Both the position numbers and the translations under genes were made by a program. The notes under the pieces were generated by a model. It was not told the DNA's origin. It saw nothing but the letters and a program-made list of their open reading frames with translations, and did not search any database. 64,000 nucleotides of DNA, from positions 38,922-102,921 of the forward strand of contig WQXG01000003.1 of NCBI GenBank assembly GCA_009784975.1, in the 5' to 3' direction. The stretch is from Treponema sp. Lineage in GTDB: Bacteria; Spirochaetota; Spirochaetia; Treponematales; Breznakiellaceae. Shown here one piece after another: positions 44,183 to 52,305 of this stretch (the stretch's first letter is position 1; each line of letters begins with the position of its first letter).

Positions 44183-44928
44183 GCAGGAATATAAAGTTAA
44201 CAATCGCATACGACGGGACGGATTTTTGCGGATGGCAAAGGCAGGATAATGACCGCACCGTTCAGGAAGTGATAGAAAAAGCACTAGAAAAAATGCACGG
44301 CAGGGCGGTAAGCCTAACCGGGTCTGGAAGAACAGATGCCGGCGTTCATGCCGCAGCACAAACAGCCAATTTTTACACCGATATAAACAACATTGAGGCA
44401 AGCCGATTTGTTCCGGCATTAAACTCACTGCTTCCCCATGATGTTCGGATACTGGATTCTTGCGAAGTAAACGAAGATTTTCACGCGCGTTTCAGCGCAA
44501 AGATGCGCCTTTACAAATACCAATTTTTGTGCCGCACTCCCCTGCCCCATGAAAACCGTTATTACCTGAAGCTGCATCGTTTTCCGCGCCTTGAACTTTT
44601 AAACGCCTACGGCAGATTGATACTGGGAGAAACAGACTGCTCCATTTTTACAGGCGCGGGAGACAACAGTAAATCAAAGAACCGTTATATTTACAGATCA
44701 TATTTTTACATTGAACAGGGAGCGCCCCCGGGCCGCCTTATCTTTGAGATTTGCGCCAATGCTTTTCTTAGAAATATGGTGCGCTCCATAGCGGGAACAT
44801 TTCTGCACTATGAGGAAAAAGAAACTTTACCGCAAACCTTAAACGAAATAATCCAAACCAAAGATCGAACCCTTGCAGGTCCTACTCTGCCGCCGCACGG
44901 ATTATTCCTGTGGAAAGTAGACTATTAA
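44179..44928 (+). CDS. truA: tRNA pseudouridine(38-40) synthase
   Basis: The 249-residue enzyme has the TruA hallmarks: IKLTIAYDGTDFCGWQRQ, the catalytic Asp53 in GSGRTDAGVHA, HARFSAKMRLYKYQ, TDCSIFTGAGDNSK and NAFLRNMVRSIAGTFL. Length and motif spacing are normal. It overlaps the DUF2225 gene by 4 nt (ATGA). Its stop is separated by one nucleotide from the convergent ComFB gene, so transcripts from the two strands may overlap. Confidence 0.97.
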   Translation: MSRNIKLTIAYDGTDFCGWQRQDNDRTVQEVIEKALEKMHGRAVSLTGSGRTDAGVHAAAQTANFYTDINNIEASRFVPALNSLLPHDVRILDSCEVNEDFHARFSAKMRLYKYQFLCRTPLPHENRYYLKLHRFPRLELLNAYGRLILGETDCSIFTGAGDNSKSKNRYIYRSYFYIEQGAPPGRLIFEICANAFLRNMVRSIAGTFLHYEEKETLPQTLNEIIQTKDRTLAGPTLPPHGLFLWKVDY

Positions 44929-44929
44929 T

Positions 44930-45649
44930 CTACCCATTCATTTCCGCTTCACCGGGCGGGAATACATATAAATCCGGCAGCTTAAAAGTACGGTTTAAAG
45001 CATACGACTGCGGATTATGAAATTTACTGGTCGTGGAAATATTAAAAAAGTGATTTAAAGGTTCATAATCGGGGGATTTTACCCTAATCGAAAATTTGAA
45101 TTCCTTGTTAGTATCCGGAGTAGAGGCAGTAATCGGCGCAGGCCAGAAACTGAAAGCGCCGGGTGTGCTGGGAACCATGGTAAAAGGATTCTGCCAGTTA
45201 TTGTTTCTCATCGTGATCAGCTCTCCTTCGCAGTAGAGGAAAACATCGACACCTACAACAGGTTCAAAACTGGCGCCGTTAAAAATACGCCCGGAAATAG
45301 TGGGGATATCAAACATGGGGAAATTGGTTTTAATGGGAGCACCCTGAGTTCCGTCATGGGAAGCTGTAGGCCGCATATTATGGTTAACGAGACGCAGCCC
45401 CTTATAAATTAACGAGGTTATATCTGCCTCGACCTGCTGGCGTTTTAAACTAGGCTGATCTACCCTGGTAAATCCGCGGTTGGAGACTATATAATTAGGC
45501 TCAATACGATTAAGGGTAAAACAGATCGTATCTATCCTGCATTGAAAACACAGGCAAAAATTTTCCGGATTCCCGCTTTCCTGAATTTCATCAAATATGG
45601 TCTGTACCATGCTGAATACTACATCTTCACTTGTATTGTGAATGTCCAT
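44930..45649 (-). CDS. ComFB-domain protein with C-terminal beta domain
   Basis: The 239-residue protein starts with a ComFB domain: SEDVVFSMVQTIFDEI, then CLCFQCRIDTICFTLNRIEPNYIVSNRG, including Cys34-x2-Cys37 that fits the ComFB zinc site. Residues about 115-239 form a separate beta-rich domain (TISGRIFNGASFEPVVGVDVFLYCEGE), like a carboxypeptidase-regulatory or transthyretin-like fold. Cyanobacterial ComFB proteins have been shown to bind cyclic dinucleotides. A second-messenger receptor role here would fit the nearby cdaA, HD-GYP and PilZ genes but is inference. The ATG has GGAGGAT upstream; the gene overlaps the end of the HD-domain gene by 23 nt, so the two are coupled. Confidence 0.8.
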   Translation of the reverse strand: MDIHNTSEDVVFSMVQTIFDEIQESGNPENFCLCFQCRIDTICFTLNRIEPNYIVSNRGFTRVDQPSLKRQQVEADITSLIYKGLRLVNHNMRPTASHDGTQGAPIKTNFPMFDIPTISGRIFNGASFEPVVGVDVFLYCEGELITMRNNNWQNPFTMVPSTPGAFSFWPAPITASTPDTNKEFKFSIRVKSPDYEPLNHFFNISTTSKFHNPQSYALNRTFKLPDLYVFPPGEAEMNG

Positions 45650-46883
45650 TTTTATCCTCCTGGGGCAATATCTTATTTAGTATATCACATATGTTCGGAA
45701 AAGTCTTTATAGATTCTTTATATTTTTGATTAATAAACACTCTGATTGTGTATAAAGTCTTAATAAAGGCATTAACCGTCTCTGATTTAAAGGCGCTGGA
45801 GCTGTCGCTGAAATTACGCCCCTCGTCCCTGATAAAAAGCCCCGTCTCAAAAGACACAGGCTCGGGAATATCAATAATAAGCCCTTCGCACCCCAATTCG
45901 GCTGCTAATAACTCCTCTATTTGCGCTCTTTTGCTTATTCCCCTAAGAGAATCTGCCTTTTCAAATGAAATTTCCGCCGCTGTAGCGTAAATTCTGCCTT
46001 CCCGCAAGTCATCTGCAAGGGAGGATTTTCCCCCAAGCAGGGTAAAAAGGCTTGTATCATCAAGATTATACAGGTCTTCGCCCGATATATTACCGGCTTC
46101 CAGGTTGTTAATAAGGGCTTTTTTTATCATTGCGGTTGCGGCGCGTACCTGCCGGTGCCAATAAACGGTGCGATACATGAGATATTTGGAAAAAAGGATG
46201 GATTCGACATTGGGAATCAGGCGGGAATCGATGTCTACACCTCTTTCTTTATCGGGATACAATCTTGAAAGTATAAAATCGACATCCTGAGCGCCGTAGG
46301 GTACTCCGCAATAGCGGGCATCACGGTTGAGGTAGTCAAGTTTATCAGGGTCAAGGGCGCCGGACAGGAGTTCGCGGTAAAAAAGCAGCTCTGCGCCTTC
46401 GCCAGCCATTTTCTTGTCTACGATAGCGGCTGTCAGGACAGGGTCTGCACCCGCGGCTCCTACAAGAGATTTCATGGGTTCTTTAAGGATAATGGCGCCG
46501 GAAAGCGCTTCGTGGGAGGAGAGCGACAGTTCCTTTAAAGAATGGGTATATGGAAAATGACCCAGGTCATGGAGCAGGCAGGCTGCCAGAAAGGATTTTA
46601 CCCCTTCGCGGGAAAGCCAAGCCGAGGCGCCCTTTTCCGCGAGATTTTGCAAAAGCCGCCTGCCCAGATGATATACCCCGATGGAATGGCTTGCCCTTGT
46701 GTGGGTAGCGCCCGGATAGACAAGGTAGACGGGACCTAGCTGCATAATACGGTTTAGCCTTAAAAATGAGGGGGTTTCGGTCAGACGAGCAAAATTCTCG
46801 GTCATATAGATATGGCCCCAAAGGACATCCCTTACAGGGCGGGTATAGTCTTCTATCAGGGAGGCCTCAATTGATTTATTCAT
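45627..46883 (-). CDS. HD-domain phosphohydrolase (dNTPase/SAMHD1-like)
   Basis: This 418-residue protein has the HD-superfamily metal site of the dNTP triphosphohydrolase-like family: GATHTRASHSIGVYHLGRRLL with the first His, then LLHDLGHFPYTHSLKEL with the His-Asp pair, and SGALDPDKLDYLNRDARYCGV with the last Asp. The C-terminal part is helical and less conserved. Such proteins hydrolyse dNTPs or related nucleotides, or have unknown phosphatase activity. The promoter TATAAT lies 8 nt before the ATG. The downstream ComFB gene overlaps it by 23 nt. The divergent small secreted protein gene starts 59 nt away. Confidence 0.9.
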   Translation of the reverse strand: MNKSIEASLIEDYTRPVRDVLWGHIYMTENFARLTETPSFLRLNRIMQLGPVYLVYPGATHTRASHSIGVYHLGRRLLQNLAEKGASAWLSREGVKSFLAACLLHDLGHFPYTHSLKELSLSSHEALSGAIILKEPMKSLVGAAGADPVLTAAIVDKKMAGEGAELLFYRELLSGALDPDKLDYLNRDARYCGVPYGAQDVDFILSRLYPDKERGVDIDSRLIPNVESILFSKYLMYRTVYWHRQVRAATAMIKKALINNLEAGNISGEDLYNLDDTSLFTLLGGKSSLADDLREGRIYATAAEISFEKADSLRGISKRAQIEELLAAELGCEGLIIDIPEPVSFETGLFIRDEGRNFSDSSSAFKSETVNAFIKTLYTIRVFINQKYKESIKTFPNICDILNKILPQEDKNGHSQYK

Positions 46884-46891
46884 GTTTTTTT

Positions 46892-46897
46892 ATTATA
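46892..46897 (-). promoter_or_regulatory. -10 element of the HD-domain gene, predicted leaderless
   Basis: TATAAT on the minus strand (46897-46892), 8 nt before the ATG at 46883, with a weak TAGCAA -35 at a 17-bp spacing. There is no ribosome binding site between them, only an A run. Confidence 0.5.
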
Positions 46898-46941
46898 GAA
46901 TAAATAATGTTTTTTTGCTAGAATATAGTATTATAAAGAAT

Positions 46942-47472
46942 ATGCGAGTATTAATTTTAACCGTTCTTTTTCTTACTGTTACGGCTTTTGCCTTTTCTCA
47001 GGATAGGGGGTCAATTCCGGAAGCGCTGCTTCGGCCGGGACGCGGGGAGGCTCCGCGCTTTCCCATTGATACCGTGATCGGGGAATTGGGAAGGGGCGAG
47101 GCGCCGCCGGACGCTTTTGTTTTTGCAAACACTGTCTGCGAAGCGCTGCTTGCGGGGCAAGCCAGGCACACTGCCCTTTCTGCAGTTGCCTCCGGTGTGC
47201 GGGATAATTACCTGTCCGCGCTGGAAAAAATTTACCCCATAAGCTACAGGCTTGGCGGCGGAAGGGAAGAAGCGGACGGTGCGGTTTCTTTTTTGGTAAG
47301 ATTTATTGGAAGGGATCAGGGGATAACAGGAGAATTATATCTCAGGTTTAGAACAGAAACAGAAAACTGGATTTTTGAAGAGCTGCTTCTTGAGGGAGCA
47401 AAAGATCGTGATGTAGAACAGCAGGAATCAATATACCGCTACGATTTTAATCCTTATGAAAGGTTTTTCTAG
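46942..47472 (+). CDS. Small secreted protein, unknown family
   Basis: The 176-residue protein has a signal peptide (VLILTVLFLTVTAFAFSQ) and a mature part with mixed composition: RPGRGEAPRFPIDTVIGELGRGEAPPDAFVFANTVCEALL, then a beta-rich C-terminal half (AVSFLVRFIGRDQGITGELYLRFRTETENWIFEELLLEG). The last residues YDFNPYERFF are aromatic. I do not recognise a family. ATG at 46942 is chosen because the signal peptide starts there; the open frame extends 20 codons upstream through the promoter region. TATAAA (46932-46937) is only 4 nt before the ATG, and an extended -10 TGCTAGAAT lies at 46916-46924. It is followed after 8 nt by the PilZ gene. Confidence 0.78.
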   Translation: MRVLILTVLFLTVTAFAFSQDRGSIPEALLRPGRGEAPRFPIDTVIGELGRGEAPPDAFVFANTVCEALLAGQARHTALSAVASGVRDNYLSALEKIYPISYRLGGGREEADGAVSFLVRFIGRDQGITGELYLRFRTETENWIFEELLLEGAKDRDVEQQESIYRYDFNPYERFF

Positions 47473-47480
47473 GAAAGATT

Positions 47481-48707
47481 ATGGCAACACCTGTAGGAAG
47501 AATAGAAAAAGAATTTCTCTTTAAAGCATTGTATGATGAAAAGCTGGCTATAGCTTATGTCAAAGACAGAAACGAGTATACCCTTACGCTTGAACTGCCT
47601 GCCGGCGCGGAAATGACTCTGCGCCACAATAAACCAATAGGCAAATTAAAGCCTCATACCAAATTGCCGCTTTTGTTTAATTACCGCGGGCAGGTAATTG
47701 ATTTTAACACAGAAGTAATATCGCAAAAAGAAAATCTTATTATCTGCAAAACGCCGGATACGCTTTATAAAAATCTGGATCGTAATTATTTAAGAGTTGA
47801 CACTCCATCGGATTTAAAAATTCTTTTTACTTTCCGCGGCGATCGCTATAATCTTACATTCCCAAAAGTCCCGGAATATGAAAATATAACAGTAGATTCG
47901 CTTGGGCAAAATATCAATCTTTCCGGTCTTATAAAACAAATAACCAGCTCTCTTAAAAATTTCGCGGACGGATATAAAATCGTAAATTTTAAAGATAAAA
48001 AACCTGAAACAATAGAAGAACGAATTGTTTCTGAAACAGGCAAAACGCTTTTTATCCCTTCTACCGCGGGGTTTCTGCCAAAAACAGATCCGTATCCTAA
48101 AAAACGTATTATTACAGAAGATATATTCAAGCGTTATCTGGAAACTACAGGGGTGGGTATTTCCTATCTTGATGAAACCTGCGCGCGCTTTTTAAAAAAT
48201 AAAATGGACGACGGTTTTTATTCCGATGCCTGGGTGCCGATTCTTTTTCATGAATATGTTATCGGCTATATTCATATCTGGATTGTAAAACAAAACCGCC
48301 TCCCCTTTGACTTCAGCGTCCTGGATAACGTATATCAATTTTCCAAAGTCCTTGCCTTCTCGCTTAAGGAAAACGGATACTTTGAACACGGCAGAATGCA
48401 GAACGAAGCGTTTGAAGGCAAGGTGCTGGATATAAGCGCGTCCGGTTTGCTCTTTGCCTACCCGCTTGGCACAAGCCTTCTTGCTACATTTTTGGTTGAC
48501 GCAGAATTAACTGTAACCATAGAAGCTCCGTATCGCACAATCAGCGTTACCGCAAAAATAGTCAGGCGCTTTAAAGATAAATCCGCGTGTTACTTCGGCT
48601 GCCGCTTTATAAACATGGCTCCGGAAGACATAAGGTTTCTCTTTGAGCACTTGTACGGCAGACGCATAGACGCAGACGACACCGCGTTTCTGGCAGGACA
48701 AGTTTGA
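47481..48707 (+). CDS. PilZ-domain protein with YcgR-like N-terminal part (spirochaetal DUF1577-like)
   Basis: The 408-residue soluble protein has an N-terminal beta domain ending in LDRNYLRVDTPSD near residue 105, which contains an R-x3-R element like that leading into PilZ. The middle region (about 150-300) is less clear. A C-terminal PilZ-like barrel (about 310-400) has VLDISASGLLFAYP for the D/N-x-S-x-x-G motif and YFGCRFINMAPEDIRFLFEHLYGR. The Arg pair normally just before the second motif is not evident in the C-terminal copy, so c-di-GMP binding might depend on the first or be lost. Proteins of this layout are frequent in spirochaetes. The gene follows the secreted protein gene by 8 nt. 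Confidence 0.78.
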   Translation: MATPVGRIEKEFLFKALYDEKLAIAYVKDRNEYTLTLELPAGAEMTLRHNKPIGKLKPHTKLPLLFNYRGQVIDFNTEVISQKENLIICKTPDTLYKNLDRNYLRVDTPSDLKILFTFRGDRYNLTFPKVPEYENITVDSLGQNINLSGLIKQITSSLKNFADGYKIVNFKDKKPETIEERIVSETGKTLFIPSTAGFLPKTDPYPKKRIITEDIFKRYLETTGVGISYLDETCARFLKNKMDDGFYSDAWVPILFHEYVIGYIHIWIVKQNRLPFDFSVLDNVYQFSKVLAFSLKENGYFEHGRMQNEAFEGKVLDISASGLLFAYPLGTSLLATFLVDAELTVTIEAPYRTISVTAKIVRRFKDKSACYFGCRFINMAPEDIRFLFEHLYGRRIDADDTAFLAGQV

Positions 48708-48710
48708 ACA

Positions 48711-48812
48711 AAGAACAATGAACAATGAACAATGAATAAAAATTAGCAGCTTTGTTCTTTACTCTTTACTCTTTACTCTTTACTCTTTACTCTTTACTCT
48801 TTGTTCTTTCGT
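48711..48812. repeat. Short tandem repeats in the gap before ettA
   Basis: Three copies of an 8-bp gaacaatg-type unit (48713-48736) are followed by at least six 7-bp tactctt units (about 48760-48802). The two halves are inverted relatives (AACAAAGAACAA against TTGTTCTTT). The stretch separates the convergent PilZ and ettA genes. A related microsatellite-like run (tggatagtggatagcggata) lies inside tilS at 31121-31140. Confidence 0.9.
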
Positions 48813-50510
48813 TCACCTTTCCAACTTCCTATATACGTATCTGTGCGGGCTGTCTGCCGCTACTCCGAGTTTTTCGCGGCGCCATTGGGCGTATTCTGAC
48901 CAGTTTCCGTCGTACCAGACAATTTCACCGTCTTCAAAGGCAAGTATGTGAGTGACGATTCTATCGAGGAACCAGCGATCGTGGCTGATTACGAGGCTTA
49001 CGCCCGCGAATGTGTCAAGCGCTTCTTCCAAGGCGCGCAATGTGTTCACGTCAAGATCGTTTGTGGGTTCGTCCAGCAGCAGTACATTTGCTCCTTCCTT
49101 TAACATCATTGCAAGGTTCAGGCGGTTACGTTCTCCTCCGGAGAGCACGCCGACTTTTTTAGATTGATCCGCGCCGGAAAAATTGTACCATGCGCAATAG
49201 GCGCGGGAGTTTACTTCTCTCGCATTTGCTCCTGCTCCAAGTTTAATTAAATCCTGTCCGCCGGAAAGCTGCTCCCAAACGCTTTTTTCTCCGTCCAGTG
49301 TTTCCCGCATCTGATCCGCATATCCAAGTTTAACGGTTTCGCCAAGTCTTAATGCGCCGGAATCCGGCTTTTCGCTGCCTGTGAGTAATTTAAAAAGCGT
49401 GGTTTTACCCGCGCCGTTCGGTCCTATTATGCCGACACATGCTCCCGGCGGTACTGTAAAACTCATATTGTCGAACAACAGTCTATCTCCAAAAGATTTG
49501 GAAAGCTCTTGTGCCTCAATAACAAGTTTGCCAAGATGCGGTCCTGCGGGAATCGTTATCCTGTTGTTTTGCGCTGCGCCGCGGGAACGCTCTCTTTCAT
49601 CATCCTGAAAAAGTTTTTCGTAATGTGTTATACGCGCTTTGCTTTTTGCATGCCGTCCCTTGGGGCTCATGCGTATCCATTCAAGCTCGCGCTGCAATGT
49701 TTTTCTTCTGTCACTTTCGCCCTTTTCTTCCTGGGCAATGCGTTTTTCTTTTTGTTCCAGCCAGCCTGTATAATTTCCTTTCCAGGGAATGCCTTCCCCG
49801 CGATCCAGTTCCAGTATCCAGCCTGCAACATTATCCAAAAAATACCTGTCATGCGTAACTGCTATTACAGTTCCCGCATAATCATGAAGATGGCGCTCCA
49901 GCCATGCTACAGTTTCCGCATCAAGATGGTTGGTGGGCTCATCGAGCAGCAGAATGTCCGGCTTTTGCAGCAGCAGGCGGCAAAGAGCAACGCGTCTTCT
50001 TTCGCCGCCGGAAAGATGATCAACTTTCTCATCGCCCGCAGGACAGCGCAGAGCTTCCATTGCCAATTCCAGGCGGCTGTCCAGATTCCATCCGTCGGCA
50101 GCCTCGATTTTTTCCTGTAAATCTGCCTGCTTCTGCCCGAGTTTGTCGTAATCTGCATCGGGCTCTCCGAAAGCTTCGCTTACCTTGTCAAACTCCGCAA
50201 GCAGCGCAACAAGTTCCGCCGCTCCTTCGCAAACTATTTCTTTTACGGTTTTACCCGGTTCCAAATACGGTTCCTGTTCAAGAAACCCGATTTTATAACC
50301 CGGGCTAATCGAAGTTTCGCCTGCAAACTCCGTGTCTGTTCCCGCGAGTATCTTCAGCAAACTGGATTTTCCCGAACCGTTAAGGCCGATAACGCCTATT
50401 TTCGCACCGTAAAAATATGAAATGCTGATGTCTTTTAGCACCTGTTTTGTTCCATGTTTTTTGGAAACTTTGTACATGGAGTAGATTATTTTTTTATCAT
50501 CTGTGGACAT
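48813..50510 (-). CDS. ettA: ABC-F protein EttA (energy-dependent translational throttle)
   Basis: The 565-residue protein has two ABC ATPase domains without membrane segments. The first has Walker A GLNGSGKS, signature LSGGERRRVALC and Walker B ILLLDEPTNHLD. The second has GPNGAGKT, LSGGERNRLNLAM and VLLLDEPTNDLD. The linker contains the EttA-type arm (RELEWIRMSPKGRHAKSKARI). EttA binds the ribosomal E site and couples translation to ATP level. TG-C-TAAAAT lies 6 nt before the ATG and no ribosome binding site is present, so the message is predicted leaderless. Confidence 0.95.
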   Translation of the reverse strand: MSTDDKKIIYSMYKVSKKHGTKQVLKDISISYFYGAKIGVIGLNGSGKSSLLKILAGTDTEFAGETSISPGYKIGFLEQEPYLEPGKTVKEIVCEGAAELVALLAEFDKVSEAFGEPDADYDKLGQKQADLQEKIEAADGWNLDSRLELAMEALRCPAGDEKVDHLSGGERRRVALCRLLLQKPDILLLDEPTNHLDAETVAWLERHLHDYAGTVIAVTHDRYFLDNVAGWILELDRGEGIPWKGNYTGWLEQKEKRIAQEEKGESDRRKTLQRELEWIRMSPKGRHAKSKARITHYEKLFQDDERERSRGAAQNNRITIPAGPHLGKLVIEAQELSKSFGDRLLFDNMSFTVPPGACVGIIGPNGAGKTTLFKLLTGSEKPDSGALRLGETVKLGYADQMRETLDGEKSVWEQLSGGQDLIKLGAGANAREVNSRAYCAWYNFSGADQSKKVGVLSGGERNRLNLAMMLKEGANVLLLDEPTNDLDVNTLRALEEALDTFAGVSLVISHDRWFLDRIVTHILAFEDGEIVWYDGNWSEYAQWRREKLGVAADSPHRYVYRKLER

Positions 50511-50516
50511 GCTGTG

Positions 50517-50525
50517 ATTTTAGCA
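50517..50525 (-). promoter_or_regulatory. Extended -10 promoter of ettA, predicted leaderless
   Basis: On the minus strand TG-C-TAAAAT (50525-50517), 6 nt before the ATG at 50510. No clear -35 is seen. Confidence 0.5.
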
Positions 50526-50567
50526 TAGATGTAATGTTGTTAACAAGTGATAAAATCAATGGCTCTC

Positions 50568-50700
50568 CGTACAGGCGCTCACAGCATCGGGCTCAGAAAA
50601 AACTCCTCAAGAGTCCGCCTCTGAGCCTGCTGCGCAGTCTCTCCGGCGGAGAACTTCGGAAGATGTTTTTTCTGAGCCCGCTGCTGTGAGCGCCTGTACG
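50568..50700. mobile_element. 133-bp palindromic element with 35-bp terminal inverted arms (MITE-like)
   Basis: The left arm (50568-50602, starting cgtacaggcgctcacagc) and the right arm (50666-50700, ending gctgtgagcgcctgtacg) are reverse complements with one mismatch in 35. The 63-bp interior holds further short inverted segments (TCCGCC/GGCGGA). No ORF of note and no obvious target-site duplication are visible. It lies in the ettA-lipoprotein gap, which otherwise (50511-50820) shows nothing but A/T-rich DNA. A non-autonomous transposable element or a large RNA hairpin are both possible. Confidence 0.7.
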
Positions 50701-50820
50701 ATGAGGATAGTTTTTACTATAAATTTAATATTTAAGAATCTATAAACTTTTAAATAATAGTCTTATCTTCAATAATTAACCGTGCACTTTAATAGCACAC
50801 GGCTTAAAACAGTCAATAAC

Positions 50821-51165
50821 CTAAAGCCCTTCTGCATTCCATTGAAAAGTCTTTCCATCATAGATAACTTCTACAAAATAGCGCAATTTTTCTCTCTCCG
50901 TAAAACCGCCCCATTTGTAAATACTCCCAAGAGTGAGCAAGCCAGAATATTCGGTTTTGCTTTTTTTTACCAAAACAAGAGCTTCCTCCACTTCAAGTTC
51001 CTGCGTTGCGCCTACTAAATGACCCTCAAAACTATCAGCCATGGTTTCAAGTATACTATCTTGTACTTGTTTAGCCAGTTCTTCTGTAGTTATTCCGCAT
51101 GAAAATAACATCAAACAAGCCATGCACAAAACTACCATGCTTCCCAAAATTTGTGACTTTCTCAT
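50821..51165 (-). CDS. Small lipoprotein, unknown family
   Basis: This 114-residue protein has a lipoprotein signal (VVLCMACLMLFSC; lipid Cys23) followed by a short helical stretch (TTEELAKQVQDSILETMADSFEG) and a beta-rich end (YSGLLTLGSIYKWGGFTEREKLRYFVEVIYDGKTFQWNAEG). There is no recognised domain. The start ATG has AAGGAGTAAGGA upstream. It is divergent from the XRE regulator gene 146 nt away. The accessory nature of the area (palindrome, regulator/nuclease pair, small RNA) leaves its role open. Confidence 0.75.
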   Translation of the reverse strand: MRKSQILGSMVVLCMACLMLFSCGITTEELAKQVQDSILETMADSFEGHLVGATQELEVEEALVLVKKSKTEYSGLLTLGSIYKWGGFTEREKLRYFVEVIYDGKTFQWNAEGL

Positions 51166-51310
51166 AAATCCTTACTCCTTATTCGTACAATGCCCGGCGG
51201 CGAATATTTTAACCAATCCGCTACGAATTAGTATATATCCATCTTCCACGATGTTTGTAATTTTGTCAAGCATAAAAGATGATATTTCTATAATTCTTTA
51301 AGGATGGGTT

Positions 51311-51670
51311 ATGGATAGGAAGGAGGTTCGTGCCGCTCTGGCAAGAAATATCAAGGCTCTTAGAAGCCGCAGAAACTGGTCTCAGGCTGATTTAGCCGAA
51401 AAAGCAGCACTTTCTGTTGTTTATTTAAGCGATATTGAAAGAGGTAACAAATGGCCATATTTGGATTCTCTTGTTAAATTGGCAAATGCGTTTAATATCG
51501 AGGTTTACGAACTATTAAAAACGGAAAATAAAACACCCCCTGCTGCTAATGCCATTTTTTCCAAATATAATGAAGAGATAACAGCAATTTTTGACAAATC
51601 TTTGGAAATAGCAAAAAAGCACGCATCCCGTTCTCTATCCACAATGCAAAAACAATATTTGAAAAAGTAA
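51311..51670 (+). CDS. XRE-family HTH regulator (controller-protein-like)
   Basis: The 119-residue protein has a Cro/C1-type helix-turn-helix in residues 6-65 (LARNIKALRSRRNWSQADLAEKAALSVVYLSDIERGNKWPYLDSLVKLANAFNI), followed by a charged C-terminal tail. The length and pattern resemble controller proteins of restriction-modification systems and HTH regulators of toxin modules. TATAAT (51289-51294) and an AAGGA site precede the ATG. It is followed after 57 nt by a nuclease-like gene, whose promoter carries a palindrome that could be its operator. Confidence 0.9.
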   Translation: MDRKEVRAALARNIKALRSRRNWSQADLAEKAALSVVYLSDIERGNKWPYLDSLVKLANAFNIEVYELLKTENKTPPAANAIFSKYNEEITAIFDKSLEIAKKHASRSLSTMQKQYLKK

Positions 51671-51672
51671 AT

Positions 51673-51718
51673 AAAATGTAAATTTAGACTGCACATTTTC
51701 ACTGTTTTTTATTATAAT
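51673..51718 (+). promoter_or_regulatory. Promoter with palindromic operator candidate before the nuclease-like gene
   Basis: TGCACA (51690-51695), 17-bp spacer and TATAAT (51713-51718) form a promoter 8 nt before the ATG at 51727. An inverted repeat AAAATGT (51673-51679) / ACATTTT (51693-51699) with a 13-nt centre overlaps the -35. Binding there by the XRE protein would block RNA polymerase. Confidence 0.55.
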
Positions 51719-51726
51719 GTCCGGTA

Positions 51727-52305
51727 ATGACATCAAATAGTTCTACACAATCCAATGAGAATAATGAAAAATCTTTTGCTCTGGCAAAAGATTTATTTCC
51801 CTCTGAAGAATGGGTATCCACAGAACCTAATATTTTTGTAGCAAAAAGCCGTCTTTCTCAAAAGCAAAGAGAACCAAGAAAATGGGAAAAAGAGATGGCA
51901 CAAGTCCGTATACTAACAAGCAGAGGAAGCATAGCATATTTTCTGCCGGAAATACTTATACAAAACGGAAATTGGGATCTATGCGCTGATTTAGTATTGG
52001 ACGGAGAAGTAGTGGAAATGAAAACCATAACAGGAGCAAGAGCCACATTAGGCAGTAAATTCAGTCACGGATACAAACAAGGCGCATTACTATTAAAAAA
52101 CTGTCAGCTTTCAAAGAAACATTCGGTATTTATCCGTTTATTATCCGATTTATCCATTGGAAGCGTAAAATCCAAAATAGCCGGAGAATTAAAATATCGT
52201 CTTGATGAAGGCTCCTTTATCTGCTTTTTTGAAACAACGGGGAAATTATATACATGGACTTATGAAGAATTACGAGCAATAATAGGTACTAATACAGACA
52301 TATAA
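51727..52305 (+). CDS. Nuclease-like protein resembling the CdiA C-terminal tRNase fold
   Basis: A 192-residue protein with a PD-(D/E)XK-like active-site pattern: Asp88 in CADLVLDGEVVEMKTITG followed by Glu97 and Lys99, with Glu54 or Glu56 upstream in KWEKEMAQV. The arrangement resembles the CdiA-type C-terminal nuclease toxins, as does YFLPEILIQNGNWD before it. No signal peptide is present and it is not attached to a larger secreted protein, so the protein is intracellular. It is preceded by an XRE regulator and appears to have its own leaderless-type promoter with an operator candidate. It may be a toxin, a restriction-type nuclease or a regulator's target; no antitoxin other than the XRE protein is seen. 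Confidence 0.65.
   Translation: MTSNSSTQSNENNEKSFALAKDLFPSEEWVSTEPNIFVAKSRLSQKQREPRKWEKEMAQVRILTSRGSIAYFLPEILIQNGNWDLCADLVLDGEVVEMKTITGARATLGSKFSHGYKQGALLLKNCQLSKKHSVFIRLLSDLSIGSVKSKIAGELKYRLDEGSFICFFETTGKLYTWTYEELRAIIGTNTDI

Noticed and set aside
44179..44928. Role of truA in cyclic dinucleotide signalling because of the cdaA operon
   Set aside because: All motifs are those of an ordinary pseudouridine synthase; the operon is probably a housekeeping arrangement.
50568..50700. Factor-independent terminator of ettA
   Set aside because: The palindrome lies upstream of ettA (which reads away from it) and is far larger than a terminator.
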